DNA of 64,000 bases from Parasediminibacterium sp046546515 (GCF_046546515.1 NZ_JBKHKJ010000022.1:1-64000), one strand, 5' to 3'; counted from the stretch's first letter, positions 34,883 to 43,915 are shown. Translations and numbers: made by a program. The notes: generated from the sequence alone by a model not told the origin.

Positions 34883-36502
34883 ATGGATTTTACCAGCTTA
34901 AATAAAGACCGTAAACGCAGGAAGAGCAACATAGATATAAGTACGATGTCTTTTGGGAAAGTGCCACCTCAAGCCAGGGAACTGGAAGAAGCGGTACTTG
35001 GTGCCATAATGCTGGAAAAAGGCGCATTTGATGTAGTAAGCGAAATTTTAAAGCCCGAATGTTTTTATGTAGAAGCACACGAGCATATTTTTAGGTGCAT
35101 GATGAGTTTGGAACAAAAAAGCCAACCCATCGATATTTTAACCGTGGTGGAAGAACTCCGGTTCAAGGAATTGTTAGAAGCAGTCGGAGGCCCTTATTTT
35201 GTTACCAAGCTTACAAATGCGGTTGTAAGCACAGCCAATATTGATGCCCACGCACGCATAGTGCTGCAAAAGTTTATCCAGCGGGAACTCATCAAAATAA
35301 GCGGCGAGATTATTGGCGATGCTTATGAAGACAGCACCGATGTATTTGAACTGTTGAATACAACCGAAGAAAAAATATTCAACGTTACTAAAAATTTCTT
35401 GAAGCAAGATTATAAGGAAATGGGCACGGCATTGGCACAGGCCGTTATGCGAATAGATGACTTGCGCACCAAGACCGAGGATATTTCTGGTGTGCCAAGC
35501 GGTTTCCCTACACTAGACCGTATTACATTTGGCTGGCAGCCAACGGATTTAATTATACTGGCGGCACGCCCTTCTGTGGGTAAAACGGCATTCGCCCTAA
35601 ACCTTGCACGGAATGCCGCTTTAAATGCCACGAAACCTACGCCAATTGGTTTTTTTAGTCTAGAAATGAGTGCTGCACAGTTGGTGCAGCGTATTTTAAG
35701 TGCCGAAAGCGAAATTCCATTGGAGAAAATTAGCCGGGGCAAGATGGAGGACTACGAATACCAGCAGCTGCACACAAAAGGTATCAAGAAACTGGAAACA
35801 GCCCCTATTTACATAGACGACACGGCAGCCCTGAACATATTTGAATTTAGGGCAAAAGCAAGGCGGCTGGTAAACAAGCACAAAGTAGGGCTGATTATCA
35901 TTGACTACTTGCAGCTCATGAGCGGCAGCGGCGAGAAAAATAGCAACCGGGAACAAGAAATTAGTACCATTTCCCGTAACTTGAAAGCATTGGCCAAGGA
36001 ATTGAGCATACCCATTATTGCCCTTAGCCAGCTTAGCCGGGCTGTGGAAACAAGGAAGGAAAGCAAAATGCCACAGTTGAGCGATTTGAGGGAATCAGGA
36101 GCAATAGAGCAAGATGCTGACATGGTAATGTTTATTTACCGCCCCGAGTACTACGAGGTAAACAGCAACGAGCATGGCGAAAGCACCAAGGGCGAAACCC
36201 ATATACGCATAGCCAAGCACAGGAATGGCTCGCTGGAAAACATACGCCTGCAAGCCTTGCTGCACATACAAAAATTTGAGGAAATAGAAGACAGCAACAA
36301 TAAGTTTGGGGGCGGCGGTTCTGGTGGCAACTTTAAGCCTATTACTCCTAGCGGCCCCCTTAGCCCATTGGGTGGCAGCCCTAGTGGTGGCGGCATAAGC
36401 GCAGCAGGCGGCAATGGTGGCGGCAAGTTTTTTGTGCAAGGCAGCAAAATGAACACAGGCAACTTTGATGATGGTGTAGATGGGGAAGCGCCTTGGGGCT
36501 AG
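34883..36502 (+). CDS. dnaB: Replicative DNA helicase
   Basis: 539 aa. The N-terminal primase/loader-interacting domain (about 28-130; QARELEEAVLGAIML) is followed by the RecA-like motor: Walker A ARPSVGKTA (229-237), Walker B IIIDYLQLM (D341), and motif H4 LSDLRESGAIEQDADMVMF with the arginine-finger region. It unwinds the lagging-strand template at the fork as a hexamer. An unusual C-terminal tail (about 473-539) is rich in Gly and Ser and not part of the helicase fold; similar low-complexity tails occur in other Bacteroidota DnaB proteins. Confidence 0.96.
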   Translation: MDFTSLNKDRKRRKSNIDISTMSFGKVPPQARELEEAVLGAIMLEKGAFDVVSEILKPECFYVEAHEHIFRCMMSLEQKSQPIDILTVVEELRFKELLEAVGGPYFVTKLTNAVVSTANIDAHARIVLQKFIQRELIKISGEIIGDAYEDSTDVFELLNTTEEKIFNVTKNFLKQDYKEMGTALAQAVMRIDDLRTKTEDISGVPSGFPTLDRITFGWQPTDLIILAARPSVGKTAFALNLARNAALNATKPTPIGFFSLEMSAAQLVQRILSAESEIPLEKISRGKMEDYEYQQLHTKGIKKLETAPIYIDDTAALNIFEFRAKARRLVNKHKVGLIIIDYLQLMSGSGEKNSNREQEISTISRNLKALAKELSIPIIALSQLSRAVETRKESKMPQLSDLRESGAIEQDADMVMFIYRPEYYEVNSNEHGESTKGETHIRIAKHRNGSLENIRLQALLHIQKFEEIEDSNNKFGGGGSGGNFKPITPSGPLSPLGGSPSGGGISAAGGNGGGKFFVQGSKMNTGNFDDGVDGEAPWG

Positions 36503-36575
36503 GATTTATTTTGCCAAAAAGGCACAAAAACCCAAAGAAGCATGAAAAGAAAATTAGCTTAAAAATAAAAAAATG

Positions 36576-36631
36576 TTACTACTCCGGTGCAAGTTTGGTT
36601 AATCTGTCATGAAGGAACGAAAACACAAAGG
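36576..36631 (-). repeat. Dispersed intergenic repeat, inverted copy
   Basis: Reads on the minus strand as CTTTGTG, CATGACAGATTAACCAAA, CTTGCACCGGAGTAGTAA. It lies between dnaB and acnA. Confidence 0.5.
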
Positions 36632-36865
36632 GGTACAATTTTTTAAGGAAACAAGAAAAATTTTTTCGCATTTTATTAGTTAAGTCTCTCCCCAATCATG
36701 TTTATATTTAAATAGCTATTTAACCACAGATGGTATAAAGATTTTACGCTAATAAACCATTAGGCGTATGCCTTGGCAAAGTACCCCTACCTCCTAAAGT
36801 GGAGTTGAAGCGAAGGTTATTGCGAGTGTAAAGAATAGTACACTAGGCTAAATAACTAAAAAAAG

Positions 36866-36896
36866 CCGCTGCATATCAAATGCAACGGTTTTTTTT
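36866..36896. terminator. Bidirectional terminator between dnaB and acnA
   Basis: CCGCTGCAT/ATGCAACGG hairpin with one mismatch and an ATCAA loop, flanked by A7 on the left and T8 on the right. It serves the convergent genes. Confidence 0.8.
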
Positions 36897-36918
36897 ATAT
36901 TCAAAAAATAAATTAACC

Positions 36919-39201
36919 CTAAGCTACTATTTGCTTCTTGATGATATTCAATGCAGCACCAGCTTTAAACCACTCAATTTGTTGTTGGTTGTAAGTATGG
37001 TTGGCAACAATGGTATCAGCAGTGCCATCGGCATGGGTAAACACCAAGGTAAGCGGCGTGCCTGGGGCAAAACTGGTAAGGCCAATAATGTCTATTGTGT
37101 CATCTTCCAGTATTTTGTCATAGTCACTCTTGTCTGCAAAAGTCAAGGCCAACATGCCTTGTTTTTTCAGGTTGGTTTCGTGGATACGGGCAAAGGATTT
37201 TGTCAGTACCACACGCACGCCCAAGAAACGAGGTTCCATGGCAGCGTGTTCACGGGATGAACCTTCGCCATAGTTTTCATCGCCTACTACTATTGTGCCT
37301 ACGCCTGCTGCTTTGTAAGCACGTTGCGTGGCTGGCACTGGGCCGTATTCGCCAGTCAACTGGTTTTTTACGTTGTCTGTTTTTTCGTTGAAGTAGTTCA
37401 CGGCACCAATCAACATGTTATTGCTGATATTGTCTAAATGCCCACGGAATTTCAACCATGGACCCGCCATAGAAATATGGTCGGTTGTACATTTGCCTTT
37501 TGCCTTAATCAATAATTTCAAGCCTTTCAGGTCAGTGCCTTCCCATTCTGCGAAAGGAGCCAGTAACTGCAAACGGCTAGAGGTAGGGCTTACTAGTATG
37601 CTTACACCACTACCATCATCAGCAGGGGCTTGATAGCCTGCATCTTCCACCGCAAAACCACGAGGAGGCAATTCCTGCCCGGTTGGCTCATCTAGTTTTA
37701 CCTGTTCTCCTTTTTCATTGGTCAAGAAATCGGTGATAGGGTTAAAAGTCAAGTCACCTGCAATAGCCAAAGCGGTAACCAATTCAGGTGACCCCACAAA
37801 AGCCATGGTGTTGGGGTTGCCATCCGCACGTTTGGCAAAGTTCCTATTGAAGCTGTGCACAATGGTATTCTTTTCTTTTTTTTCAGCACCAACCCTGTCC
37901 CACATGCCAATACAAGGCCCGCAAGCATTGGCAAATACGGTTGCGCCAATCTGTGCGAATATGTCCAAGAAGCCATCCCGTTCTATGGTGTATCGTACTT
38001 GTTCAGATCCTGGGGTAATGGTATATTCTGCTTTAGTCTTTAAACCTTTTGCAGATACTTGCCTGGCCAAGGAAACAGCACGGGAAATATCTTCGTAAGA
38101 ACTATTGGTACAGCTACCAATTAAGCCCACTTCTACTTTTGTAGGCCAGCCGTTAGCAGCAGCCATTTCTTTCATTTTGGAAATAGGCGTAGCCAAATCC
38201 GGCGTGAAAGGACCGTTTAAGTGTGGCTCTAATTCACTCAGGTTTATTTCGATAATCTGGTCGAAATATTTTTCTGGGTCAGCATATACTTCTGGGTCAG
38301 CATTTAGGTGTTCCCTGATAGCAGCAGCAGCAGTAGCCACATCTTCACGGCCAGTAGAAGCAAGGTAACGCCCCATACTGTCGTCATACCCGAAAGTAGA
38401 AGTGGTAGCCCCAATTTCAGCACCCATGTTGCAGATAGTGCCTTTTCCGGTGCAGCTCATAGCTTCTGCGCCTTCGCCAAAATATTCCACGATTGCACCA
38501 GTGCCACCTTTTACGGTCAAAATACCAGCTACTTTTAAAATTACATCTTTAGGGGCAGTCCAACCGCTTAGTTTGCCAGTTAATTTAATGCCTATTAGTT
38601 TCGGCCATTTCAGTTCCCAAGCCAAGCCTGCCATTACATCACAAGCATCTGCACCGCCAACACCTATTGCAATCATGCCCAAGCCACCTGCATTTACCGT
38701 ATGGCTATCGGTGCCAATCATCATCCCGCCAGGAAAAGCATAGTTTTCCAACACTACCTGGTGAATGATACCTGCACCCGGCTTCCAGAACCCAATACCA
38801 TATTTATTAGACACAGATGCCAGGAAATCGTATACTTCCTTGCTTTCTGTAGTGGCAACTACCAAGTCTGATTTTGCATCATGTTTGGCAGTGATCAGGT
38901 GGTCGCAGTGTACTGTGGAAGGAACGGCCACTTTCGGGCGGCCTGCCTGCATAAACTGCAACAACGCCATTTGTGCCGTTGCATCCTGCATCGCTACACG
39001 GTCTGGTGCAAAATCAACGTACGATTTTCCCCTATCAAAATTTTCTAACTTTTGATCGGTATGTAAATGAGAAAACAATATTTTCTCTGACAAGGTAAGT
39101 GGCCTGCCCAATGCTTTGCGTGCGGCATCCACTTTTGCAGGCATCTCTGCATACACCTTTTTAATCATTTCAATATCAAATGCTGTTCCTTTTTCTTTCA
39201 T
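36919..39201 (-). CDS. acnA: Aconitate hydratase A
   Basis: 760 aa, of the mitochondrial-like subtype common in Bacteroidota. It interconverts citrate and isocitrate in the TCA cycle. The [4Fe-4S] ligands are C364 (GSCTNSSYED), C427 and C430 (NACGPCIGMWDR). Other signatures are MMIGTDSHTVNAGGLG and the swivelling C-terminal domain GDENYGEGSSREHAAMEPR. Promoter and leader overlap repeat cassette 2, whose conserved end sits just upstream of the start. A second aconitase, acnB, lies 5.8 kb upstream on the same strand. Confidence 0.96.
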   Translation of the reverse strand: MKEKGTAFDIEMIKKVYAEMPAKVDAARKALGRPLTLSEKILFSHLHTDQKLENFDRGKSYVDFAPDRVAMQDATAQMALLQFMQAGRPKVAVPSTVHCDHLITAKHDAKSDLVVATTESKEVYDFLASVSNKYGIGFWKPGAGIIHQVVLENYAFPGGMMIGTDSHTVNAGGLGMIAIGVGGADACDVMAGLAWELKWPKLIGIKLTGKLSGWTAPKDVILKVAGILTVKGGTGAIVEYFGEGAEAMSCTGKGTICNMGAEIGATTSTFGYDDSMGRYLASTGREDVATAAAAIREHLNADPEVYADPEKYFDQIIEINLSELEPHLNGPFTPDLATPISKMKEMAAANGWPTKVEVGLIGSCTNSSYEDISRAVSLARQVSAKGLKTKAEYTITPGSEQVRYTIERDGFLDIFAQIGATVFANACGPCIGMWDRVGAEKKEKNTIVHSFNRNFAKRADGNPNTMAFVGSPELVTALAIAGDLTFNPITDFLTNEKGEQVKLDEPTGQELPPRGFAVEDAGYQAPADDGSGVSILVSPTSSRLQLLAPFAEWEGTDLKGLKLLIKAKGKCTTDHISMAGPWLKFRGHLDNISNNMLIGAVNYFNEKTDNVKNQLTGEYGPVPATQRAYKAAGVGTIVVGDENYGEGSSREHAAMEPRFLGVRVVLTKSFARIHETNLKKQGMLALTFADKSDYDKILEDDTIDIIGLTSFAPGTPLTLVFTHADGTADTIVANHTYNQQQIEWFKAGAALNIIKKQIVA

Positions 39202-39440
39202 ATCCTAAAATTGAGATTTATCAGAGCATAAAGTTATGAATTGTATTGGAATGCGGTGAATTATTGGATGTTTGGCAAATTCCTTTTTTGAAGTGCTGTT
39301 GAGCGCCAACCCTAGCATTGCCTTCAACCTTGATGGGGCAAAACTAAAACTTTTATGCCCCATTTTCATGGGCATTGCCCGCTTGGTTTGGCTGGCTTTT
39401 GGCACCCTGAATTTATTTTTCAGGTATTCCTGCATCTTAA

Positions 39441-39456
39441 CTCATTGAAATACAGT
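39441..39456 (-). repeat. 16-nt box beside array B2
   Basis: ACTGTATTTCAATGAG on the minus strand, identical to 21661-21676. Confidence 0.8.
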
Positions 39457-39474
39457 GCTTTTATGTTTTTAAAA

Positions 39475-39567
39475 ATGAGTGTTTTGTGAGTGAAAAGTGC
39501 TTATTTTTTGCGTGTTTTGTGCCTATTTTGTGCGTGATTTCCGCAGAAAAGTGCGTATTTTTTTGTG
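39475..39567 (-). repeat. Array B2: nine TGCG-type units, 11-nt period
   Basis: On the plus strand TGCG/TGAG cores start at 39476, 39487, 39498, 39509, 39520, 39531, 39542, 39552 and 39564. Steps are 11 except a 10/12 pair that compensates. The box starts 20 nt away, as in cassette 1. Confidence 0.85.
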
Positions 39568-40297
39568 TTTTTTTAGTACGGATGTAGTTCATCATAATGT
39601 TTTTTGTATGTTGAAAATGATCTCTCGGTGGGGTAGCGAACCTAGGTTAGGCTAACCACAAAAAACCTCCGAGGTAGGGTGTTCAGAATAGGCTCTAAAC
39701 ACTTCGTACAGTTTTATGCTATTCCTTCGCTTTCTGCATCCTCGTCATTTCGAATTAAGCATCTAGCACACCAGAAAAAATGGTTAATGACGGCTTGTAG
39801 GGGCGTATTGCTTACGCCCATTCGCTTTCATCATGCCCGTTATTTCGACGCAGGAGAAATCTCGCCTAATATCGGCACGTCACATCCGAACTAAAGCCAA
39901 GTGAACGACCTTTGTAAAACCACAAAGTTTAGGAAAAAGTAAAACTTTTTGAAAGACCAGAGCCTGCCGCAGGCCTCCAAGGCAAACGCATCAAAATTTA
40001 ATCTGCGCCTAATTGCCTATTTTATTCAAAAATGCCTCTTTTCAGTCCTTTTGCCTCATAGCCGGCGGGCTTCAACCTCACCCCCAGCCCCTCTCCAAAG
40101 GCGAGGGTAGCTTTGGCACCGCCACTCTATTTTATCCTTTGAAAAAAATAAGGTGGCTGATGCCAGGACTGGTGTCAAACTCGAAGATTCGAGCAAAATG
40201 AATTTTGATGCGTTTACCCTGCGCAGGCCTCCTTTTGTGTTCTTTTCAGGGTTGTTTTTTTAATTTTCAATTTTTGCAGGTTGTTTGTTTGATGTAA

Positions 40298-40313
40298 CTC
40301 ATTGATATACAGT
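40298..40313 (-). repeat. 16-nt box beside array A2
   Basis: ACTGTATATCAATGAG on the minus strand, one base from the A1 box. Confidence 0.75.
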
Positions 40314-40345
40314 TGTTTTATTTATAATTGACGAAGGTTTTACAG

Positions 40346-40447
40346 TGATTTAATGGTGATTTATTGTGGATTTAATGATGATTTATTATGTATCAATGTG
40401 GATTTATCGTGTATCAATGATGATTTATCATGTATTAAAAATGATTC
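40346..40447 (-). repeat. Array A2: ten GATTTA/GTATCA units, 10-11-nt period
   Basis: On the plus strand units start at 40347, 40358, 40369, 40380, 40390, 40401, 40411, 40422, 40432 and 40443. After three steps of 11 the steps alternate 10 and 11, a mean close to the 10.5 bp helical repeat. Confidence 0.8.
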
Positions 40448-40825
40448 TTTTTAGGTTGCCAAGTCCGCCTATTGGTAAACTGCTGTAAATTAGTTTACTG
40501 TCAGGGATTGTCCAAAAGTAAAATCCTATATGGGGGAAATATGCCCCCATGAGTACCCAAAAATGCCCCCATGATGGGGGAAAATTTGAACCCGCAGCGT
40601 GGATGAGGAAGGGAGTATAGTATGAGGGTGGAGGCGTAGATTTGATGGATTATAACAGGCTGGCACATGGTCTTTGACCTGAGCCTAGCAGTTACTTATT
40701 TTGAAATATTGACAAGCATTGCTAAAATATTGAAAGCAAAAAATAAGTAACATGGAAGCACAGGCCGGGGAGGCCTGCGGAAGAAAGAAACATTACAATC
40801 GTTTACAAATTAGTTAAAAAAAAGC

Positions 40826-41221
40826 ATGAACAAGGCGAAGCAATACGGGTTAAATTTTGTAGTAAAAAACATGGATGATGGTCAATATCCTTTTTTTTCT
40901 TGTGATAGGGACTTGACAGGAAGTACAATAAATGATGATATTGCTAGCTTTATAGATTGCGGTGGAGTAAAACAGACAGATAGGTTTCTCAAAGAAATAG
41001 ATTAACTTCAGCCTTTTATAAAAAATGGCTATTTAGGAGAATATCCAATGGATTCATTTAATGAGGAGGTTGTAAATCTGTCTTCTCCTCCTAGTGTTGC
41101 AACATTTAATCGGGGGAGTGGGGACAATATAATACCCCTTGATGATTTTATAGAAATCTTAAAGGAATGGAAAGCCTTTTTACAATCATTGCCTTACAAA
41201 CATTGGCTCTCAAATCTTTAG
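40826..41221 (+). pseudogene. Immunity-like gene broken by an in-frame TAA
   Basis: A 132-codon frame from ATG 40826 to TAG 41219-41221, interrupted only at codon 60 (TAA, 41003-41005). The two halves (NDDIASFIDCGGVKQTDRF and NEEVVNLSSPPSVATFNRGS) read as one acidic, soluble protein. FIEILKEWKAFLQSLP near the end is the helix that closes many small polymorphic-toxin immunity proteins. A single C-to-T change (CAA to TAA) could explain the stop. Sequencing error is possible. No toxin gene is adjacent. Confidence 0.6.
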
Positions 41222-41336
41222 TCTCCAATCGGCTACATTCGCCTTTGGCGTTAATAATAATTCAGTTGTATTCAATGCAAAATCAAATATTAAAAGATGT
41301 GTTTCATATTAAAAGAATTTTATAAAGAAATAAAAT

Positions 41337-41684
41337 ATGAATCAAATATTAGAATTATACAAGATTAGCTTTTATAAAAAGCTAATTCTAGGAAATTATA
41401 TGAAATTAATGTCATCTAATAACGATTATTTGTCGCAATTCATTACAGACTTTTATACTTTGGATTCTGCAAATGAACTAATTAGTGGCATTAATAGTAT
41501 TTTAAATGATGAAATATCATTAATAGATTATTCAACTGAATCTTTGGTTACGCTTGTTATGGATAAAACTATTTCTAAGATTTATGCTTATGCAGAGTAT
41601 AATTCTAGCACATCTTATTTTTCTTTGCCTACAATACACTTAAAAATAATATCAGAAGAATGGCTAGATTATTTAACTAAGTAA
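41337..41684 (+). CDS. Small acidic protein, possible immunity protein
   Basis: 115 aa, soluble, no signal peptide. It contains NDYLSQFITDFYTLDSANEL and LPTIHLKIISEEWLDYLTK. Size, acidity and its position after a broken immunity-like gene suggest an orphan immunity protein, but no family motif is recognised. Codon use is strongly A+T-rich relative to the flanking aconitase genes, which suggests a separate origin. The REP-headed repeat array begins 7 bp after its stop. Confidence 0.6.
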   Translation: MNQILELYKISFYKKLILGNYMKLMSSNNDYLSQFITDFYTLDSANELISGINSILNDEISLIDYSTESLVTLVMDKTISKIYAYAEYNSSTSYFSLPTIHLKIISEEWLDYLTK

Positions 41685-41690
41685 TTCACC

Positions 41691-42650
41691 GCTAGTCCAC
41701 GTCAACTTAATTCTAGCTAAAACAATACCAATAAACGAAGTGTTAATAGTGCGTGTCTGTGGCATGTGCCCTTCTATGGTTTAACGTAGCGAGTAACCAC
41801 CCCGCCCTTCTGGCACCCCTCAAGAGGGGAATTTAGTTGCGGACAATTATCCATCGCTTTATTTGTTTTGAAGGGTTTAAAATTCCAGCTAGTCCACGAC
41901 TCCTTAATTCTAGCTAAAACAATACAAATAAAAGAAGTGTCGACTGTGGTGGGTACCCTTCGCTTTGTTCTTCCCCTCTTTTCTACACAGTAGAAACTTA
42001 ACTAAAATATAGGCGGGCTGCTGTTTGTAGGTGGCGTAACAAAATGGATAGTTGGGTGTGTGGGGTGAATGGTTTACCGTAGCGAGTAACCACCCCGCCC
42101 TTCGGGCACCCCTCGAGAGGGGAATTTAGTTGCGGACAATTATCCATCGCTTTATTTGTTTTGAAGGGTTTAAAATTCCAGCTAGTCCACGACTCCTTAA
42201 TTCTAGCTAAAACAATACAAATAAAAGAAGTGTCGACTGTGGTGGGTACCCTTCGCTTTGTTCTTCCCGTCTTTTCTACACAGGAAAAATCTAACTGAAA
42301 TGTAGGCGGGCTGCTGTTTGTAGGTAGCGTAACAAAATGGATAATTGCCTGTATGCGGTGAATGGTTTACCGTAGCGAGTAACCACCCCGCCCTTCGGGC
42401 ACCCCTCGAGAGGGGAATTTAGTTGCGGACAATTATGCATCGCTTTATTTGTTTTGATGGGTTTAAAATTCCAGCTAGTCCACGACTCCTTAATTCTAGC
42501 TAAAACAATACAAATAAAAGAAGTGTCGACTGTGGTGGGTACCCTTCGCTTGGTTCTTCCCATCCTTTCTACACAGGAGAAATCTAACTGAAATATAGGC
42601 GGGCTGTTGTTTGTTGGCAGCGTAACAAAATTGATAATTGGGTGTATGTG
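41691..42650 (+). repeat. Tandem array with a 293 bp unit, REP heads
   Basis: The REP head GCTAGTCCACG starts at 41691 (shortened first copy of 197 bp), 41888, 42181 and 42474. The last three are 293 bp apart. Each unit has a conserved TTCTAGCTAAAACAATAC stretch, GTCGACTGTGGTGGGTACCC, GTAGCGAGTAACCACCCC, CCTCGAGAGGGG and TAGTTGCGGACAATTATC. Copies 2 and 3 are nearly identical. The fourth changes after about 180 bp into the GAGATTTCTCC repeat that flanks the GIY-YIG gene. No coding potential. Confidence 0.85.
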
Positions 42651-42729
42651 GTGAGATTTCTCCTGACGTCGAAATGACGAAGGATGAAGAACCGGGATTG
42701 ATGAAAGCGACCGTTTTTTATTTGTTTAT

Positions 42730-42868
42730 ACCCTTCGCTTGGTTCTTCCCATCCTTTCTACACAGGAGAAATCTAACTGAAATGTAGACAGGCTGTTGTT
42801 TGTTGGCAGCGTAAAAAAATGGATAATTGGGTGTATGTGGTGAGATTTCTCCTGACGTCGAAATGACG
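42730..42868 (+). repeat. Left flanking repeat of the GIY-YIG gene
   Basis: Begins with CCCTTCGCTTGGTTCTTCCC, carries CAGGAGAAATCTAACTGAAA, and ends with GAGATTTCTCCTGACGTCG and AAATGACG. The two AGGAGAAATCT/AGATTTCTCC pieces are inverted. A further copy lies at about 42540-42680. Confidence 0.7.
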
Positions 42869-42921
42869 GTGGATGATGAAGGCGAGTATAGATAAAACTT
42901 TGATACTTAAAATACAATTAC

Positions 42922-43221
42922 ATGAAACGAGGAGGCTGTATTTATATAATGACTAATAAAAACAAGACAACCTTATACATAGGTGTAACTTTCGATTTAC
43001 TAAAAAGGGTAAACGAACATAAGAACCATGTTTACCAAAATAGTTTTACCGATAAATACAACTTGGAGCTAATCGTTTTCTACGAATTCCATTCAACAAT
43101 TGAAGAAGCAATTGCCAGAGAAACACAAGTGAAAAAATGGAGTAGACAGAAAAAAGAACAACTCATTAACTCAACAAATCCATTGTGGGCTGATTTGTGG
43201 GAGGACATTAAAAGTTGGTAA
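42922..43221 (+). CDS. Single-domain GIY-YIG nuclease-like protein
   Basis: 99 aa. The GIY-YIG core is CIYIMTNKNKTTLYIGVTFD (residues 5-24; the motif is slightly altered to IYI...YIG), followed by the catalytic Arg region LLKRVNEHK and the metal-binding Glu in EAIARETQVKKWSR. KEQLINSTNPLWADLW is the usual end of the UvrC-N/YhbQ-like small family. Expected activity is single-strand or flap nicking of DNA. It lies between two direct copies of a palindromic repeat, a placement suggesting that gene and repeat are linked. Confidence 0.88.
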   Translation: MKRGGCIYIMTNKNKTTLYIGVTFDLLKRVNEHKNHVYQNSFTDKYNLELIVFYEFHSTIEEAIARETQVKKWSRQKKEQLINSTNPLWADLWEDIKSW

Positions 43222-43239
43222 AGGCATCAAACTTCGCTC

Positions 43240-43380
43240 AGTTCTTCCCGTCTTTTCGAGGCAGGAGAAATCTAACTGAAACGTAGTCAGGCGGCTGTTT
43301 GTAGGCAACCTAACAAATTGCATAATTGTCTGTATAAGTTGAGATTTCTCTTACGTCTAAAGGACGTAGGGTGATGAAAG
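43240..43380 (+). repeat. Right flanking repeat of the GIY-YIG gene
   Basis: CTTCGCTCAGTTCTTCCCGT, GCAGGAGAAATCTAACTGAA, then GAGATTTCTCTTACGTC. Diverged copy of 42730-42868, in the same orientation. Confidence 0.65.
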
Positions 43381-43447
43381 CGATTTTTATAATTGGGACA
43401 TCTCCTTGGGTAAAGAATGAATAGGTGAAATGCTATAATTTTGGTTC

Positions 43448-43915
43448 ATGCAACAACGTTTTTACTTTGACACATCTGTTTTTGGCGGCCTCTTTGATAT
43501 AGAATTTGAAGAGGAGACAACTTTGCTTTTTGAAAAAGTACAATTAGGGCAAATCAAGTGTGTTTATTCCAACTTAACAGAAAGTGAATTGAGTAATGCA
43601 CCAAAAAAGGTTCAAAAATTTTTTCAAAGTTTGAAAGAAGAGTTCAAAGAAAAGGTTTTGGTAACGCCAGAAGCATTGAATCTTGCCCAAACGTATGTGA
43701 ATGAAAAAGTTGTGGGTGAGACTAGCCTGGACGACTGCATACATATTGCCACCGCAACGTTAAACAAAGTTGATATGCTTGTTAGCTGGAATTTCAAACA
43801 CATCGTAAATATTTATAGAATCCGTGGCTATAATTCTATAAATTTACGTTTAGGACATGGGACATTGGATATTCATTCACCTAAAGAAATCGTGAATTAT
43901 GAAAACGAAGGATAA
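43448..43915 (+). CDS. PIN-domain ribonuclease toxin
   Basis: 155 aa. The PIN fold's acidic residues are visible: D in RFYFDTSVFGGLFD, E in NLTESELSNAP, and the D pair in TSLDDCIHIATATLNKVDML, followed by SWNFKHIVN. This is the VapC-like type that cleaves RNA when free. It overlaps the downstream small gene by 17 bp. In this pair the toxin comes first, the reverse of the usual VapBC order. Confidence 0.82.
   Translation: MQQRFYFDTSVFGGLFDIEFEEETTLLFEKVQLGQIKCVYSNLTESELSNAPKKVQKFFQSLKEEFKEKVLVTPEALNLAQTYVNEKVVGETSLDDCIHIATATLNKVDMLVSWNFKHIVNIYRIRGYNSINLRLGHGTLDIHSPKEIVNYENEG

Larger units (their letters stand above)
39379..40580 (-). other. Repeat cassette 2 (inverted copy of cassette 1)
   Basis: Read on the minus strand: palindromic block 40580-40520, array A2 about 40447-40346, box 40313-40298, CCCTCTCC palindrome about 40107-40089, array B2 39567-39475, box 39456-39441, conserved stretch 39435-39379 that would encode LKNKFRVPKASQTK. 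The order is identical to cassette 1, but 39590-40260 is longer and contains other repeat debris, including a TTTCGACGCAGGAGAAATCT unit at 39844-39863. No mobility gene is present. Confidence 0.75.

Noticed and set aside
41691..42650. CRISPR array
   Set aside because: Units are 293 bp, without short repeats separated by unique spacers, and no cas genes are present.
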